Below are positions 9,081 through 17,026 of a stretch of DNA of 64,000 nucleotides, one piece after another. Below the pieces are notes generated by a model. The model did no database searches. It was not told the origin of the DNA and saw only the letters and a program-made list of their open reading frames with translations. Position 1 is the stretch's first letter, and every line of letters starts with the position of its first letter. Origin of the DNA: CAWBQO01 sp963790965 (GTDB lineage: Bacteria; Bacteroidota; Rhodothermia; Rhodothermales; DASSAV01); contig CAWBQO010000006.1 in the NCBI GenBank assembly GCA_963790965.1, positions 930,001 to 994,000 on the forward strand, in the 5' to 3' direction. The position numbers and the translations under genes were made by a program.

Positions 9081-9496
9081 GGCACTTTGGTCTGCGATAT
9101 GAGCCACATACAGCGCTTTCTGTTATTTCAAAGGCCACTGAAAGCATCGAACAGATGCTTCGCTTCGCTCAGCATGACACGCTGGGAGGGCGATGCCTTT
9201 CTTGAGGTCCTCAGCGCTGCCTCTATTGGGGTCCTCAGCGCCCCCGGTAGCCTCCATACCCCCCGTTTGTCATCCTGAGCGCAGCGAAGGATCTGTTTTC
9301 TTTCGCAGCCTGCGACGCTTCGGTGCGCCGTCGCGGCGATCGAGGGCTTGTTGCCAATCATGCGCATTCCCGTTATCCGCCGACACCCCCGGATGTCACC
9401 CTGAACGCAGTGAAGGATCTACCCATCCAGGCCGCTAAGAGGCTGTTAGAACATTGAATGCGCTGTATGTAGCTGACGATATGGACCAAAGCGCCA
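9081..9496. repeat. Possible non-autonomous element bounded by imperfect inverted repeats
   Basis: The left end (9081-9116, containing CTTTGGTC and CACATACAGCGC) and the right end (9461-9496, reverse complement containing CTTTGGTC and TACATACAGCGC) match at about 28 of 38 positions in inverted orientation. The interior is repeat copy 2. There is no transposase frame inside. The left end also occurs at 62355-62390 without a matching right end. The MITE-like interpretation is inference. Confidence 0.5.
9134..9447 (+). repeat. 314-bp direct repeat, copy 2
   Basis: This is the second copy of the block at 8664-8977, with arms at 9153-9179, 9268-9294 and 9394-9420. Unlike copy 1 it is preceded by about 90 bp (from 9042) that recur at 62316 and contain CCCCCTCCAGGGGG. 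It is flanked by imperfect inverted repeats at 9081-9116 and 9461-9496, so it may be the more complete form of the element. Confidence 0.95.
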
Positions 9497-9620
9497 ACGC
9501 AGCATCCCTCTTGAGCCGGATTCTAGTGGTATTAGACAGCCCTCCAGTCACCTGCATCGTCCCGAACATCCGCGATACATCCGGTCGAAAGTAAATCGGC
9601 AGGCTCCTGAACAGCAGAAT

Positions 9621-9648
9621 GGGGCGGCCTTCCGTGGAAAGCCGCCCC
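9621..9648 (-). terminator. Terminator of outer-membrane barrel gene
   Basis: GGGGCGGC and GCCGCCCC form a perfect 8-bp stem, extended by a partly paired CTTCC/GGAA segment. It begins 22 bp beyond the stop of the minus-strand gene at 9671. There is only a weak T-rich run after the stem in the direction of transcription. Confidence 0.65.
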
Positions 9649-9670
9649 GTCTCGCCGCGATCCGAAGGGA

Positions 9671-10867
9671 TCAGAAGCTGTAGATCATGCCGGCAGTGAG
9701 GCCGAGCTTGGGCGCGAAGTCGTTCTTGCCCGCGATGGACAACGTGTAATCTTCGTATTCATCCTGCACGCCGCCTTTGGCGTAGAACAGGTACGGCGCT
9801 CCCGCGGGCGCGATGTTCAGGTAGGGCGCGATGCCAATGTGGTGCCCGGCGTTGCGCTCGTCGAGAAAGACCTGGCTCGTGCCGGCCACGACGCCGATGT
9901 TGTCGCCGTCCGTGCGATAGCGATAGGTGAGGGCGGCACCGATCTCGCCGAAGCCAAAGCGGTAGCCGGCACCCGCCTGGAAGGCGTACGTGTCCCCTTC
10001 ATCATAGGTTTGGCCCCCTTCTTTGTTGTCGAGCGTGAAGAACCCTTCCGCGCCGCCGAACAAACGAACGGCCTCCATAACATGCTCGCCCGCAAGACTC
10101 AGCAGAAAGGCGTTCTGCCGGTCGGTGTTCTCGCGCTCGTCGGCGGCGAGGTTTGGCTCGGGGCCTACGTCGAGCAGAAAGCCGAATCGGCCTGCCATAC
10201 ACGCGCTCGCAATCTGGGTGAAGACCGTGACGTTCTGCGCCTTAAAGCCGCTCTTGATCTTGCGGTTGCTGTCGGACCCGGTGGGCAGCTGCGTAACGCC
10301 AAGCGCCGCCGCCGCCGCCGAGAGTGGCGCGCCGGTCAGACCGAGCGCGGGTATGTCCACCGTAGCGTTCTGCAGGTTATACGTCAGCCGGTCCGCCGTG
10401 AAGTTCTGCGAAGCGAGTCCAAGATCGGCTCCGAGGCCGACGCTGTACTTGGGCTGCCTGTAAACATTGACAAGGCCTCCGACGTGGACGTTCAGCACCG
10501 CAATCTCGCCGGTGAGCGTTGCGGAAGCGTTGTTCAACTTTCCCTCGACGCCCGCCGGAAGACTGATGCCGAGGCCGCCAAGCACGGCGCGCAGGTTTTC
10601 GGGAAGGGGCGAGCTTTCGCCGAGGTCTTCCGTATCGCCATCATCGTTGTACTGCTCGTTGATGGTGCCGTATCCGGCATTGAACCAGAGCTGCGCAAGG
10701 GGAAGTTCTATGGGCACGCTCCAGGAGGGCGCGGACTGCACGCGCTCCGGCGCAACGTCCGTGCGGAAGACCAGGCGGGGAGTTTCAGCGGTAGGCGTGG
10801 CGGGAGGGCCACCAGGGCCGGTAGGGGTGCCGAGCAGCAAAGCCGCGACGAGGAGGGGGGTGATCAT
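9671..10867 (-). CDS. Outer-membrane beta-barrel protein, unknown function
   Basis: The 398-residue product begins with a short hydrophobic segment (MITPLLVAALLLGTP) that could be a signal peptide. It then has alternating amphipathic strands such as QLWFNAGYGTINEQYNDD, YRFGFGEIGAALTYRYR and FYAKGGVQDEYEDYTLSI, ending with KLGLTAGMIYSF. The terminal aromatic residue and repeated glycine-aromatic strands suggest a single barrel in the outer membrane, porin-like. I do not recognise a family. The start is an ATG at the end of the open frame and the signal is short, so translation may begin elsewhere. The following hairpin at 9621-9648 suggests a single-gene transcript. Confidence 0.65.
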   Translation of the reverse strand: MITPLLVAALLLGTPTGPGGPPATPTAETPRLVFRTDVAPERVQSAPSWSVPIELPLAQLWFNAGYGTINEQYNDDGDTEDLGESSPLPENLRAVLGGLGISLPAGVEGKLNNASATLTGEIAVLNVHVGGLVNVYRQPKYSVGLGADLGLASQNFTADRLTYNLQNATVDIPALGLTGAPLSAAAAALGVTQLPTGSDSNRKIKSGFKAQNVTVFTQIASACMAGRFGFLLDVGPEPNLAADERENTDRQNAFLLSLAGEHVMEAVRLFGGAEGFFTLDNKEGGQTYDEGDTYAFQAGAGYRFGFGEIGAALTYRYRTDGDNIGVVAGTSQVFLDERNAGHHIGIAPYLNIAPAGAPYLFYAKGGVQDEYEDYTLSIAGKNDFAPKLGLTAGMIYSF

Positions 10868-11224
10868 GGTAATCCGTAATTCCGTTACAACAAGTGGTTG
10901 GATCGCCCAAAGGTAGGGCTGCCCTGCTTCGGTGCGTCCGCTTCACGTTAACTTCACCTCGCCTTCATCTCATTGGCTGCGCGCGAGCGTGGCTACGAAG
11001 ACGGCTTTAAGCCGCGACCTGTTATCGGGCGCGCGGGGGCGGAATTGCGGGAGAAAACCAGCCCGCATGGGCAGCAACGGACCATCTCTGACAGCCCGGC
11101 GGGACCGCAGTGATCGCCCTGGCATCGGAACCGGCGGCGAACTGGTTGCGAAAGTCCGGCGTTTCGCCCCCGCAAGAAATCATCGGCTGGCGGGGATGTC
11201 CCGCGGCCAATGACCGATTGGTCG
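10868..11224. other. Gene-free stretch
   Basis: This 357-bp gap lies between two minus-strand genes and should contain the promoter of the barrel gene. I find no coding frame of family character, no repeat arm and no clear hairpin in it. Confidence 0.45.
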
Positions 11225-11674
11225 CTACTTGTAGAGGACGCCGAAACCAAAGCCGCAAGCACTCGTCGAGCAACTGTACATCGTGATCTCGACGGTGTAT
11301 ACCCCGGAAGCAGTAGGCACGAAGCCCACGACGGGGCGGTCGTCCGTTTCCGCATCGCGCGCAAGGATCTCGCCGCCGGATCGCATGATCTTAATGTCGA
11401 GGTCCGAGCAGTCGTTGTCACAGGCACCCGTGATGATGTACTGCCGCCCCACCTCGAAATTAAGCGACCATGAATCCGAATCGCCGCTATTCAGCAGCCC
11501 CAAAACGTAATTGGACATATCATAGCTCTGCTGTTCATGAGCTACCGTATAGCCGCTTTGCAGCTGAGTCCAGACCGGCTGGATGTAGCTCTGCGCCTTC
11601 AGTGTGGGTACGAAAATGAGGCACAAAGCACCTATCAGGAGATGCGTACGCCCGGCCGCGAGGAGCGTTTTCAT
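11225..11674 (-). CDS. Small secreted protein with PPC-like domain
   Basis: The 149-residue product has a clear signal peptide (HLLIGALCLIFVPTLKAQ). Its single domain resembles the bacterial pre-peptidase C-terminal (PPC) beta-sandwich: DSDSWSLNFEVGRQYIITGA, then DLDIKIMRSGGEILARDAET, then FVPTASGVYTVEITMYSC. Five cysteines follow the signal peptide, four of them in two close pairs, so disulfides are possible after export. PPC domains usually sit beside secreted proteases; here the domain stands alone, so the role is unknown. A good ribosome-binding site (TGGAGG) precedes the ATG at 11674. Confidence 0.65.
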   Translation of the reverse strand: MKTLLAAGRTHLLIGALCLIFVPTLKAQSYIQPVWTQLQSGYTVAHEQQSYDMSNYVLGLLNSGDSDSWSLNFEVGRQYIITGACDNDCSDLDIKIMRSGGEILARDAETDDRPVVGFVPTASGVYTVEITMYSCSTSACGFGFGVLYK

Positions 11675-12315
11675 AGGCTTACCTCCACAGGAGTAAGGTT
11701 GATTATGGATGGTCTCTGGACCGTCTCCTCATTCCGTCAGAGCGGAACAAACAACCTGATCGTTCAACGGGGAGGGGGCGTACTAACCAGGAAAAGGTTA
11801 AACAGGGGTTGATTGTGCGCCGTCGTGTCTCAGCCGGACAAACAGCATAGATGACATGCTCCTTGTCGGACAGGCGGTGGTGTTCAGTCAAGTGCCGAAC
11901 ATGGGGAAAGTTAGCAGGGTTCACCTTGTAAGTGCAAGGAGAAATGGCGCATTCTTCCGGTGTTATTTGGCCGCTCCTCGGGCCTCCAGATGCTATCTCC
12001 CTCGAACCTTCCCCGAAGCGTTCCGCGCATGACAGCGGACACACGCCGACGCCTCGCAGGGTGCCCTTGAGGCCTCTGCTGGCAGATCCCGCGCTGCCTT
12101 CCCGGCCCACCCGTTCGCCCATGCAGGTGGTTACCGGCACCCCCATTTGTCTTATGCCAGCTGCACATTTTGGGGACATATCTTCCCACCCGTGCGTTTC
12201 ATGCGGGGATTTGGGGCGAGTCCGGGTGACACGGTCGGCCGGGTGAAGACCCGCTCCCGCACAACGTTTTATCGTCACGGGTTGCCGATTCGCAACGGCC
12301 TCTCCTTTTTCGCTT
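11675..12315. other. Gene-free divergent region upstream of uvrA
   Basis: This 640-bp gap separates the small secreted protein gene (minus) from uvrA (plus). A long minus-strand frame crosses it and runs into uvrA, but it has no family resemblance and overlaps conserved coding sequence. I see no repeat arm or strong hairpin. No LexA-type operator could be identified by eye. Confidence 0.45.
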
Positions 12316-15222
12316 ATGGAACCGCGTACAAACATGCCCTCTGCCGAGACCGTCGGCCTGCCTACCGCCGCGCAGAACGGAAAACCTCGGCCGGTAGATC
12401 GCCGTCTCGTTATTCGCGGTGCGCGCCAGCATAACCTGAAGAACATCGATCTCGACCTGCCGCGGAACCGGCTGCTCGTCTTTACCGGCCCGTCTGGCTC
12501 AGGCAAGTCGAGCCTCGCCTTCGACACGATCTACGCCGAAGGTCAGCGGCGCTACGTCGAAAGCCTGAGCGCTTATGCCCGGCAGTTCCTCGAGCGGATG
12601 GACAAGCCGGACGTCGACCTGATCTCGGGCCTCGCCCCGGCCATGGCTATCGAGCAGAAGACGGTGTCGCGCAATCCGCGCTCGACCGTGGCCACGCAGA
12701 CCGAGATCTACGATTACCTTCGCCTGCTCTATGCGCGTATCGGCGTGACGGTGTCTCCCGTCAGCGGAGAGCCGGTCATGAAGGACTCGCCGCGCTCCGT
12801 CGCCGAGGCCGTAACGGAGGCGCTGCCGGATCGAACGCGCTTCTACCTTTGCTTTCGCGTTCCTTCGCACAAAAAGGTCACGGCAAAACAAGAGCTTGAA
12901 GCGCTGCTGCAGCGCGGCTTTTTCCGCCTGCTCGTGCTGCCGACCGAGAAGCAGGCGGCGGCGGGTGCCGGAGAGACGGTGATAGACCTCAACGAGACGC
13001 CGCCGGAGAAGGTCAAGGCTGCCCGCGAACGCCTGCTCGTTCTCGTAGATCGCCTCGCGGTCCGTAAGGGCGACGAAGGGACGCTCTCCCGCATTGCGGA
13101 TTCCGTGGAGCAGGCATTCCGCGAGGGCGGCGGGCGGTGCGAGGTCGTCATGGCGCAGCGGCCGGGCGAAACCGACCCGCTTCCGCCTCCAATGGCTTTC
13201 AGCGAGTATTTTGAGCGGGACGGCATCCTGTTCGAGGAGCCTAACCCTAACTTGTTCTCGTTCAACTCGCCGCTTGGCGCGTGCCCGACGTGCCAGGGCT
13301 TCGGCCGTGTACCCGGGCTGGATGAAGATTTGATCATCCCGAACCGGGACCTGTCGATCCGCCAGGGGGCCATCGCACCTTTCCGCACCGAACAGTGGAG
13401 CAAGTACTTCCGCGACTTGATCAAGGCCGCCGCCGAGGAGCGCATCAACATCGACACGCCCTACAGCCGCCTCTCGGACGAGGAGAAGACGTTTGTCTGG
13501 AAGGGCGCAGGCGAGTACGTCGGCATTTCCGGCTTCTTCCGATTTTTGGAAAAGCACGCCTACAAGATGCACTACCGCATCTATCACGCGCGCTTCCGCG
13601 GCTATACGACCTGCCCGGACTGCGACGGTTACCGGCTCCGCAAGGAGGCGCTATACGTCAAGCTGAACGGCCTCCATATCGGCGAAGTGACAGAGCTGAC
13701 CACGCTCGACGCCAAAGAGTTCTTCGACCAGTTCGAGCCGACGGCGTACCAGGCGCAGGTTGCCGGGCGTATTCTCGACGAGATCCGCCGCCGCCTCCGC
13801 TACCTGGTGGACGTGGGCCTCGACTATCTATCGCTCGACCGCCTCTCGCAGACGCTTTCCGGCGGCGAGAGCCAGCGCATCAATCTCGCCACGTCCCTCG
13901 GTTCGTCGCTCGTCGGCTCGCTCTACGTGCTCGATGAGCCGTCCGTCGGGCTGCATCCGCGCGACACGGACCGGCTCATACGCATCCTTGAACATCTGCG
14001 CGACATTGGCAACACCGTCATTGTCGTGGAGCATGAGGCTGAGATGATGCGGCGTGCAGATCGCATCGTAGACCTTGGGCCGGGGTCCGGTCGGCACGGC
14101 GGGCACGTCGTGTTTGACGGCACGTACGAGGAGATCCTGGCGGACGCAGACAGCCTTACGGGCCAGTACCTGAGCGGCCGCAAGCGGGTGCCGGTGCCTG
14201 AGACCCGGCGCGAAGTGGACGAAGAGCGCGTCCTCGTAGTTGAGAATGCGCGTCAGCACAACCTGAAGCGGCTGAACGTGCAGTTCCCGCTCGGGATGAT
14301 CGTCTGCGTGACCGGTGTGAGCGGTTCGGGAAAGAGTACCCTCGTGTATGACACCCTTTACCAGGGCTTGCGCCGTTTGAAAGGGCTGCATGACGGCGAG
14401 GAGAAGGTGGGGCTTCACGACCGCATCGTGGGGCACAACCTCATCAGCGGGATCGAGATGGTGGACCAAAGCCCCATCGGCCGAACGCCCCGATCCAACC
14501 CCGTGACGTACATCAAGGCCTTTGATGCTATTCGGGAGTTGCTTTCGAGCACGCACCAGGCGAAGATCCGGGGCCACCGGCCGGGCTACTTCTCCTTCAA
14601 CGTGCCCGGCGGGCGCTGCGAGGTGTGCCAGGGCGAGGGCGTCGTGAAGATCGAGATGCAGTTTCTGGCGGACATTTTCCTCGAGTGCGAAGCCTGTAAA
14701 GGCAAGCGATACAAGCAGGACGTGCTCGAAATCCGCTACAACGGCAAGAACGTGGATGACATCCTCAACATGACCGTCGAGGAGGCGGTTGCGTTCTTTG
14801 CCAACGTGCCGGCGGTCGTGAACAAGCTCCGGGTGCTCGGCGAGATCGGCCTCGGATACCTTACGCTCGGGCAGCCTTCAAACACGCTTTCCGGTGGCGA
14901 GGCGCAGCGCATCAAGCTGGCCTCGCACCTGGGACGGCCCTCCGGCGATCACGTGCTCTACCTGTTCGATGAGCCGACGACAGGGCTGCATTTCGAAGAC
15001 ATACGCAAGCTGCTCATCGCGTTCGACAAGCTCGTTGAAGAGGGCAATTCCGTCATTCTGATCGAGCACAATCTCGATGTGATCAAGAGCGCCGATTGGG
15101 TGATCGACCTGGGGCCGGAGGGCGGCCGGAGGGGCGGCTTCGTCGTCGCCGAAGGCACCCCCGAGGACCTCGCCGCCAACCCAAAGAGCGTAACCGGGAG
15201 CTTTCTGAGGGACGTGCTTTGA
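12316..15222 (+). CDS. uvrA: Excinuclease ABC subunit A
   Basis: UvrA is the damage-recognising ATPase of nucleotide excision repair; it loads UvrB at lesions. The 968-residue protein has both ABC modules. Module I has Walker A GPSGSGKS (residues 58-65), signature LSGGESQRI and Walker B LYVLDEPSVGLH. Module II has Walker A GVSGSGKST, signature LSGGEAQRI and LYLFDEPTTGLH. The zinc-module cysteine pairs are present (CPTCQGFG with CPDCDGYR, and CEVCQGEG with CEACKGKR). The length is normal for the family. A second ATG lies seven codons in. The stop is followed directly by a GGGGCTGTTGAA repeat motif. Confidence 0.97.
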   Translation: MEPRTNMPSAETVGLPTAAQNGKPRPVDRRLVIRGARQHNLKNIDLDLPRNRLLVFTGPSGSGKSSLAFDTIYAEGQRRYVESLSAYARQFLERMDKPDVDLISGLAPAMAIEQKTVSRNPRSTVATQTEIYDYLRLLYARIGVTVSPVSGEPVMKDSPRSVAEAVTEALPDRTRFYLCFRVPSHKKVTAKQELEALLQRGFFRLLVLPTEKQAAAGAGETVIDLNETPPEKVKAARERLLVLVDRLAVRKGDEGTLSRIADSVEQAFREGGGRCEVVMAQRPGETDPLPPPMAFSEYFERDGILFEEPNPNLFSFNSPLGACPTCQGFGRVPGLDEDLIIPNRDLSIRQGAIAPFRTEQWSKYFRDLIKAAAEERINIDTPYSRLSDEEKTFVWKGAGEYVGISGFFRFLEKHAYKMHYRIYHARFRGYTTCPDCDGYRLRKEALYVKLNGLHIGEVTELTTLDAKEFFDQFEPTAYQAQVAGRILDEIRRRLRYLVDVGLDYLSLDRLSQTLSGGESQRINLATSLGSSLVGSLYVLDEPSVGLHPRDTDRLIRILEHLRDIGNTVIVVEHEAEMMRRADRIVDLGPGSGRHGGHVVFDGTYEEILADADSLTGQYLSGRKRVPVPETRREVDEERVLVVENARQHNLKRLNVQFPLGMIVCVTGVSGSGKSTLVYDTLYQGLRRLKGLHDGEEKVGLHDRIVGHNLISGIEMVDQSPIGRTPRSNPVTYIKAFDAIRELLSSTHQAKIRGHRPGYFSFNVPGGRCEVCQGEGVVKIEMQFLADIFLECEACKGKRYKQDVLEIRYNGKNVDDILNMTVEEAVAFFANVPAVVNKLRVLGEIGLGYLTLGQPSNTLSGGEAQRIKLASHLGRPSGDHVLYLFDEPTTGLHFEDIRKLLIAFDKLVEEGNSVILIEHNLDVIKSADWVIDLGPEGGRRGGFVVAEGTPEDLAANPKSVTGSFLRDVL

Positions 15223-15547
15223 GGGGCTGTTGAACAAAGGGAGCGCGCCCAGACGGACAAAAGGCCTTGTCCGGGTCGCTGTTGATCTAATTCAGATAGC
15301 CATTGTTGCCCGGTCTGGATTCGGCTTATTCCAGCAGGCTCTTAGCGGTCGGGAAGGACAGATCCTTCGCTGCGCTCAGGATGACACACGGGGAGTGTGG
15401 AGGATAATGAGAGGTGGATATCTTGCAAGGGCATGATAGTTCGTGCCCCTATGCCGGGCGGCGGTTCGGCGATGCGCGCTGGTGGTGTTGATTCCCTTCA
15501 CACGACCTTTGATGCCTGTTCAGGATTCAGCTTATGTCAACAGGCTC
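15223..15547. repeat. Gene-free repeat region between uvrA and HEPN gene
   Basis: This convergent gap begins with GGGGCTGTTGAA directly after the uvrA stop and ends with TCAACAGGCTCTTA, which provides the stop codon of the minus-strand HEPN gene. A palindromic arm lies at 15360-15386. A segment at about 15500-15520 (TTCACACGACCTTTGATGCC) recurs with changes at about 49710. No gene is supported. Confidence 0.7.
15360..15386 (+). repeat. Single 27-bp palindromic arm
   Basis: AGATCCTTCGCTGCGCTCAG + GATGACA, identical to the arms at 49131 and 49543, but without a partner arm 115 bp downstream. It is the only clear solitary copy in the window. Confidence 0.85.
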
Positions 15548-15955
15548 TTAGAAATCGTCTAAGATCGACTGAATGGTCGTTGCCAAAAGCGGCAGCCGAT
15601 CCCGGCAGATGTTGTACACAATCTGCGGATCGACGCTCGTGTAATGATGCAATAGCACGTCGCGAATCCCTTTGGCACCCTTCCAATCGACCGCAGCATA
15701 CCTCCGCAACAAAACACCACCTGTCGCCTTATCCACATTCTTCAGGTTCTCTCCAATGACGATCAGCATCATCGAGATGCCGTCGAGGCGCGTCAGGCCT
15801 TCGTCTGTGGCAAGGAAGTCCCGCGGCGAGGTAATGGGCGTGAAGCGGCGCTCAGTGCGTCCAAGCGCTTCCTGAACCTGCCGAAGAAGGTCTGAAGTAC
15901 GTTCCGTTTCAGACATAAACAGCGTCGCGGGCAATCCGTTTTTAAAACTGGACAT
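15548..15955 (-). CDS. HEPN-domain protein (HepT-like) of a MNT/HEPN module
   Basis: The product, up to 135 residues, is a helical DUF86/HEPN protein. The ribonuclease-type motif R-x4-H-x-Y is present as Arg98, His103 and Tyr105 in RDVLLHHYTSVD. In HepT/MntA systems the HEPN protein is the RNA-cleaving toxin and the partner nucleotidyltransferase silences it by adding AMP to the tyrosine of this motif. The upstream MNT gene overlaps it by 14 bp. Translation may instead begin at the ATG at 15916 (MSETERTSDLLRQ), which looks more like family N-termini. Its stop codon lies inside a dispersed repeat motif (TAAGAGCCTGTTGA). Confidence 0.85.
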   Translation of the reverse strand: MSSFKNGLPATLFMSETERTSDLLRQVQEALGRTERRFTPITSPRDFLATDEGLTRLDGISMMLIVIGENLKNVDKATGGVLLRRYAAVDWKGAKGIRDVLLHHYTSVDPQIVYNICRDRLPLLATTIQSILDDF

Positions 15956-16184
15956 TCATCATATCGGAAAGCAAAACGACGTCTACCTGCGCTTGGAGCG
16001 CTTCTTCCAGAGCTTCCTTGATGTGTACCATGTAGTACAGGTCCGGATGGCTCATGCGAATTACAACATCCACATCGCTTCCGGCGTTGGCCTCCCTGCG
16101 CGCAACCGACCCCAAAACGCCCAGCGCCGTCACGCCGTATGCGCGCGTGAAGCGGTCCTTATGCTTCCTGAGAATGTTGAGCAC
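15942..16184 (-). CDS. MNT-type nucleotidyltransferase antitoxin (MntA-like)
   Basis: This 80-residue minimal nucleotidyltransferase carries the GS-x10-D-x-D signature: Gly25-Ser26 in LGSVARREANAGSDVDVV, with Asp37 and Asp39 as metal ligands. Proteins of this family AMPylate the HEPN toxin encoded next to them. The only standard start is a GTG at 16184. Upstream codons read I-T-E-L-D-E-V, much like the usual family start after a methionine, and a TAG precedes them, so an original start codon may have mutated to ATC. The family is usually somewhat longer. Confidence 0.8.
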   Translation of the reverse strand: MLNILRKHKDRFTRAYGVTALGVLGSVARREANAGSDVDVVIRMSHPDLYYMVHIKEALEEALQAQVDVVLLSDMMNVQF

Positions 16185-16396
16185 CTCGTCAAGCTCCGTG
16201 ATCTATGCCACTTGCTTACCTCAACGATGATCATTCTGTGCGCCTGCTTGCCTTCCTATAGGCTGCTCCTCGTCTTCCAGAGCGAAGCGAAGGTTCTGTC
16301 CTTCCGCCCAACCTCCTCGCTCATGCCGCTGCGCAAGCTGCTGTTTGTCACTCGCAGGGCGCGGATCGGCGCGGCGGGATCGGCAGGGGGCGGCCC

Positions 16397-16987
16397 TCAG
16401 GACTTCTTCGCCGCTGCCACAACGTGGAAGTCGAGTCGGATCCAGTCTTTGACCTTCACCAGAAGCAGGGACGGCAGCCGGATGTCGTAGTCGGTGGGCT
16501 TGATCTCGAACGCGCCGTCGCCGGCGAGTTGCCCTTCCGCAAGAAGAAGCGCCACGTCTGCCGTGACCGGGTGGGTAACGCCGTGGAAGGTGAGGTCCCC
16601 CGTCACCACCCAGTGCTGCTTGCCGGTGGACTCGGCCGCAGCCTGAACGATGTCCGAGCCGTGGAAAGTCACGTTCGGGTAGATGTAACTCTCGACGGTC
16701 TCCGCCATATGGGAGTCGCGGTTGCCGTTGCCGCTATCGAAGGAGAGCACGGGAATGGAAATGCTGATCTCGACGGGATGCATCGCCGCATCGAAGCGTA
16801 CGAAGCCGGTGGCAGACTGGCTCTTGCCGGTCCAGCTGTGCGCCGGGTGATCCATGGCGTAGACCACTTCGCTCTCGCTCGGAACAACGTCGTAGCGCAC
16901 CTGTGCGGCCGCGTAGTTCCCCGACATGGCCCAGACAAGTAGAAGCAGCGGGAGGGCGTTGAGCGGATGGACGCGTTGCGTTTTCAT
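16397..16987 (-). CDS. YceI-family periplasmic protein
   Basis: The 196-residue product has a signal peptide (LPLLLLVWAMSGNYAAAQ) and a full YceI lipocalin-like domain: VRYDVVPSESEVVYAMDHPA, FDSGNGNRDSHMAETVESYI, YPNVTFHGSDI, GDLTFHGVTHPV and a C-terminal RLDFHVVA strand. YceI proteins bind isoprenoid or amide lipids in the periplasm and are induced by several stresses. The gene lies 39 bp downstream of a b561-like membrane protein gene on the same strand. Enterobacteria likewise pair yceI with a cytochrome b561 gene (yceJ), suggesting a shared electron-carrier role. Confidence 0.9.
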   Translation of the reverse strand: MKTQRVHPLNALPLLLLVWAMSGNYAAAQVRYDVVPSESEVVYAMDHPAHSWTGKSQSATGFVRFDAAMHPVEISISIPVLSFDSGNGNRDSHMAETVESYIYPNVTFHGSDIVQAAAESTGKQHWVVTGDLTFHGVTHPVTADVALLLAEGQLAGDGAFEIKPTDYDIRLPSLLLVKVKDWIRLDFHVVAAAKKS

Positions 16988-17026
16988 GGTTGAACACCTC
17001 GAAGTACGAAGGAGCCTTCTTTCCGT

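Larger units (their letters stand above)
8409..9670. other. Repeat-rich gene-free region
   Basis: There is no credible gene in this 1.26-kb stretch. It holds two near-identical 314-bp blocks (8664-8977 and 9134-9447), each with three palindromic arms, bounded on one side by imperfect inverted repeats (9081-9116 and 9461-9496). A GGCTGTTGA motif lies at about 8605 and a transcription terminator at 9621-9648. Short frames here are translations of the repeats and appear in parallel in both copies. Confidence 0.75.

Noticed and set aside
8658..9438. Paired 80-codon frames in both copies of the 314-bp repeat
   Set aside because: They exist only because the repeats are GC-rich palindromes; both strands and both copies give similar frames with no coding signature.
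11703..12527. Minus-strand frame of 274 codons upstream of and into uvrA
   Set aside because: It overlaps the uvrA Walker A region, has atypical composition and shows no ribosome-binding site.
12499..13587. Minus-strand frame of 362 codons inside uvrA
   Set aside because: Antisense to invariant UvrA motifs, with no similarity of its own.
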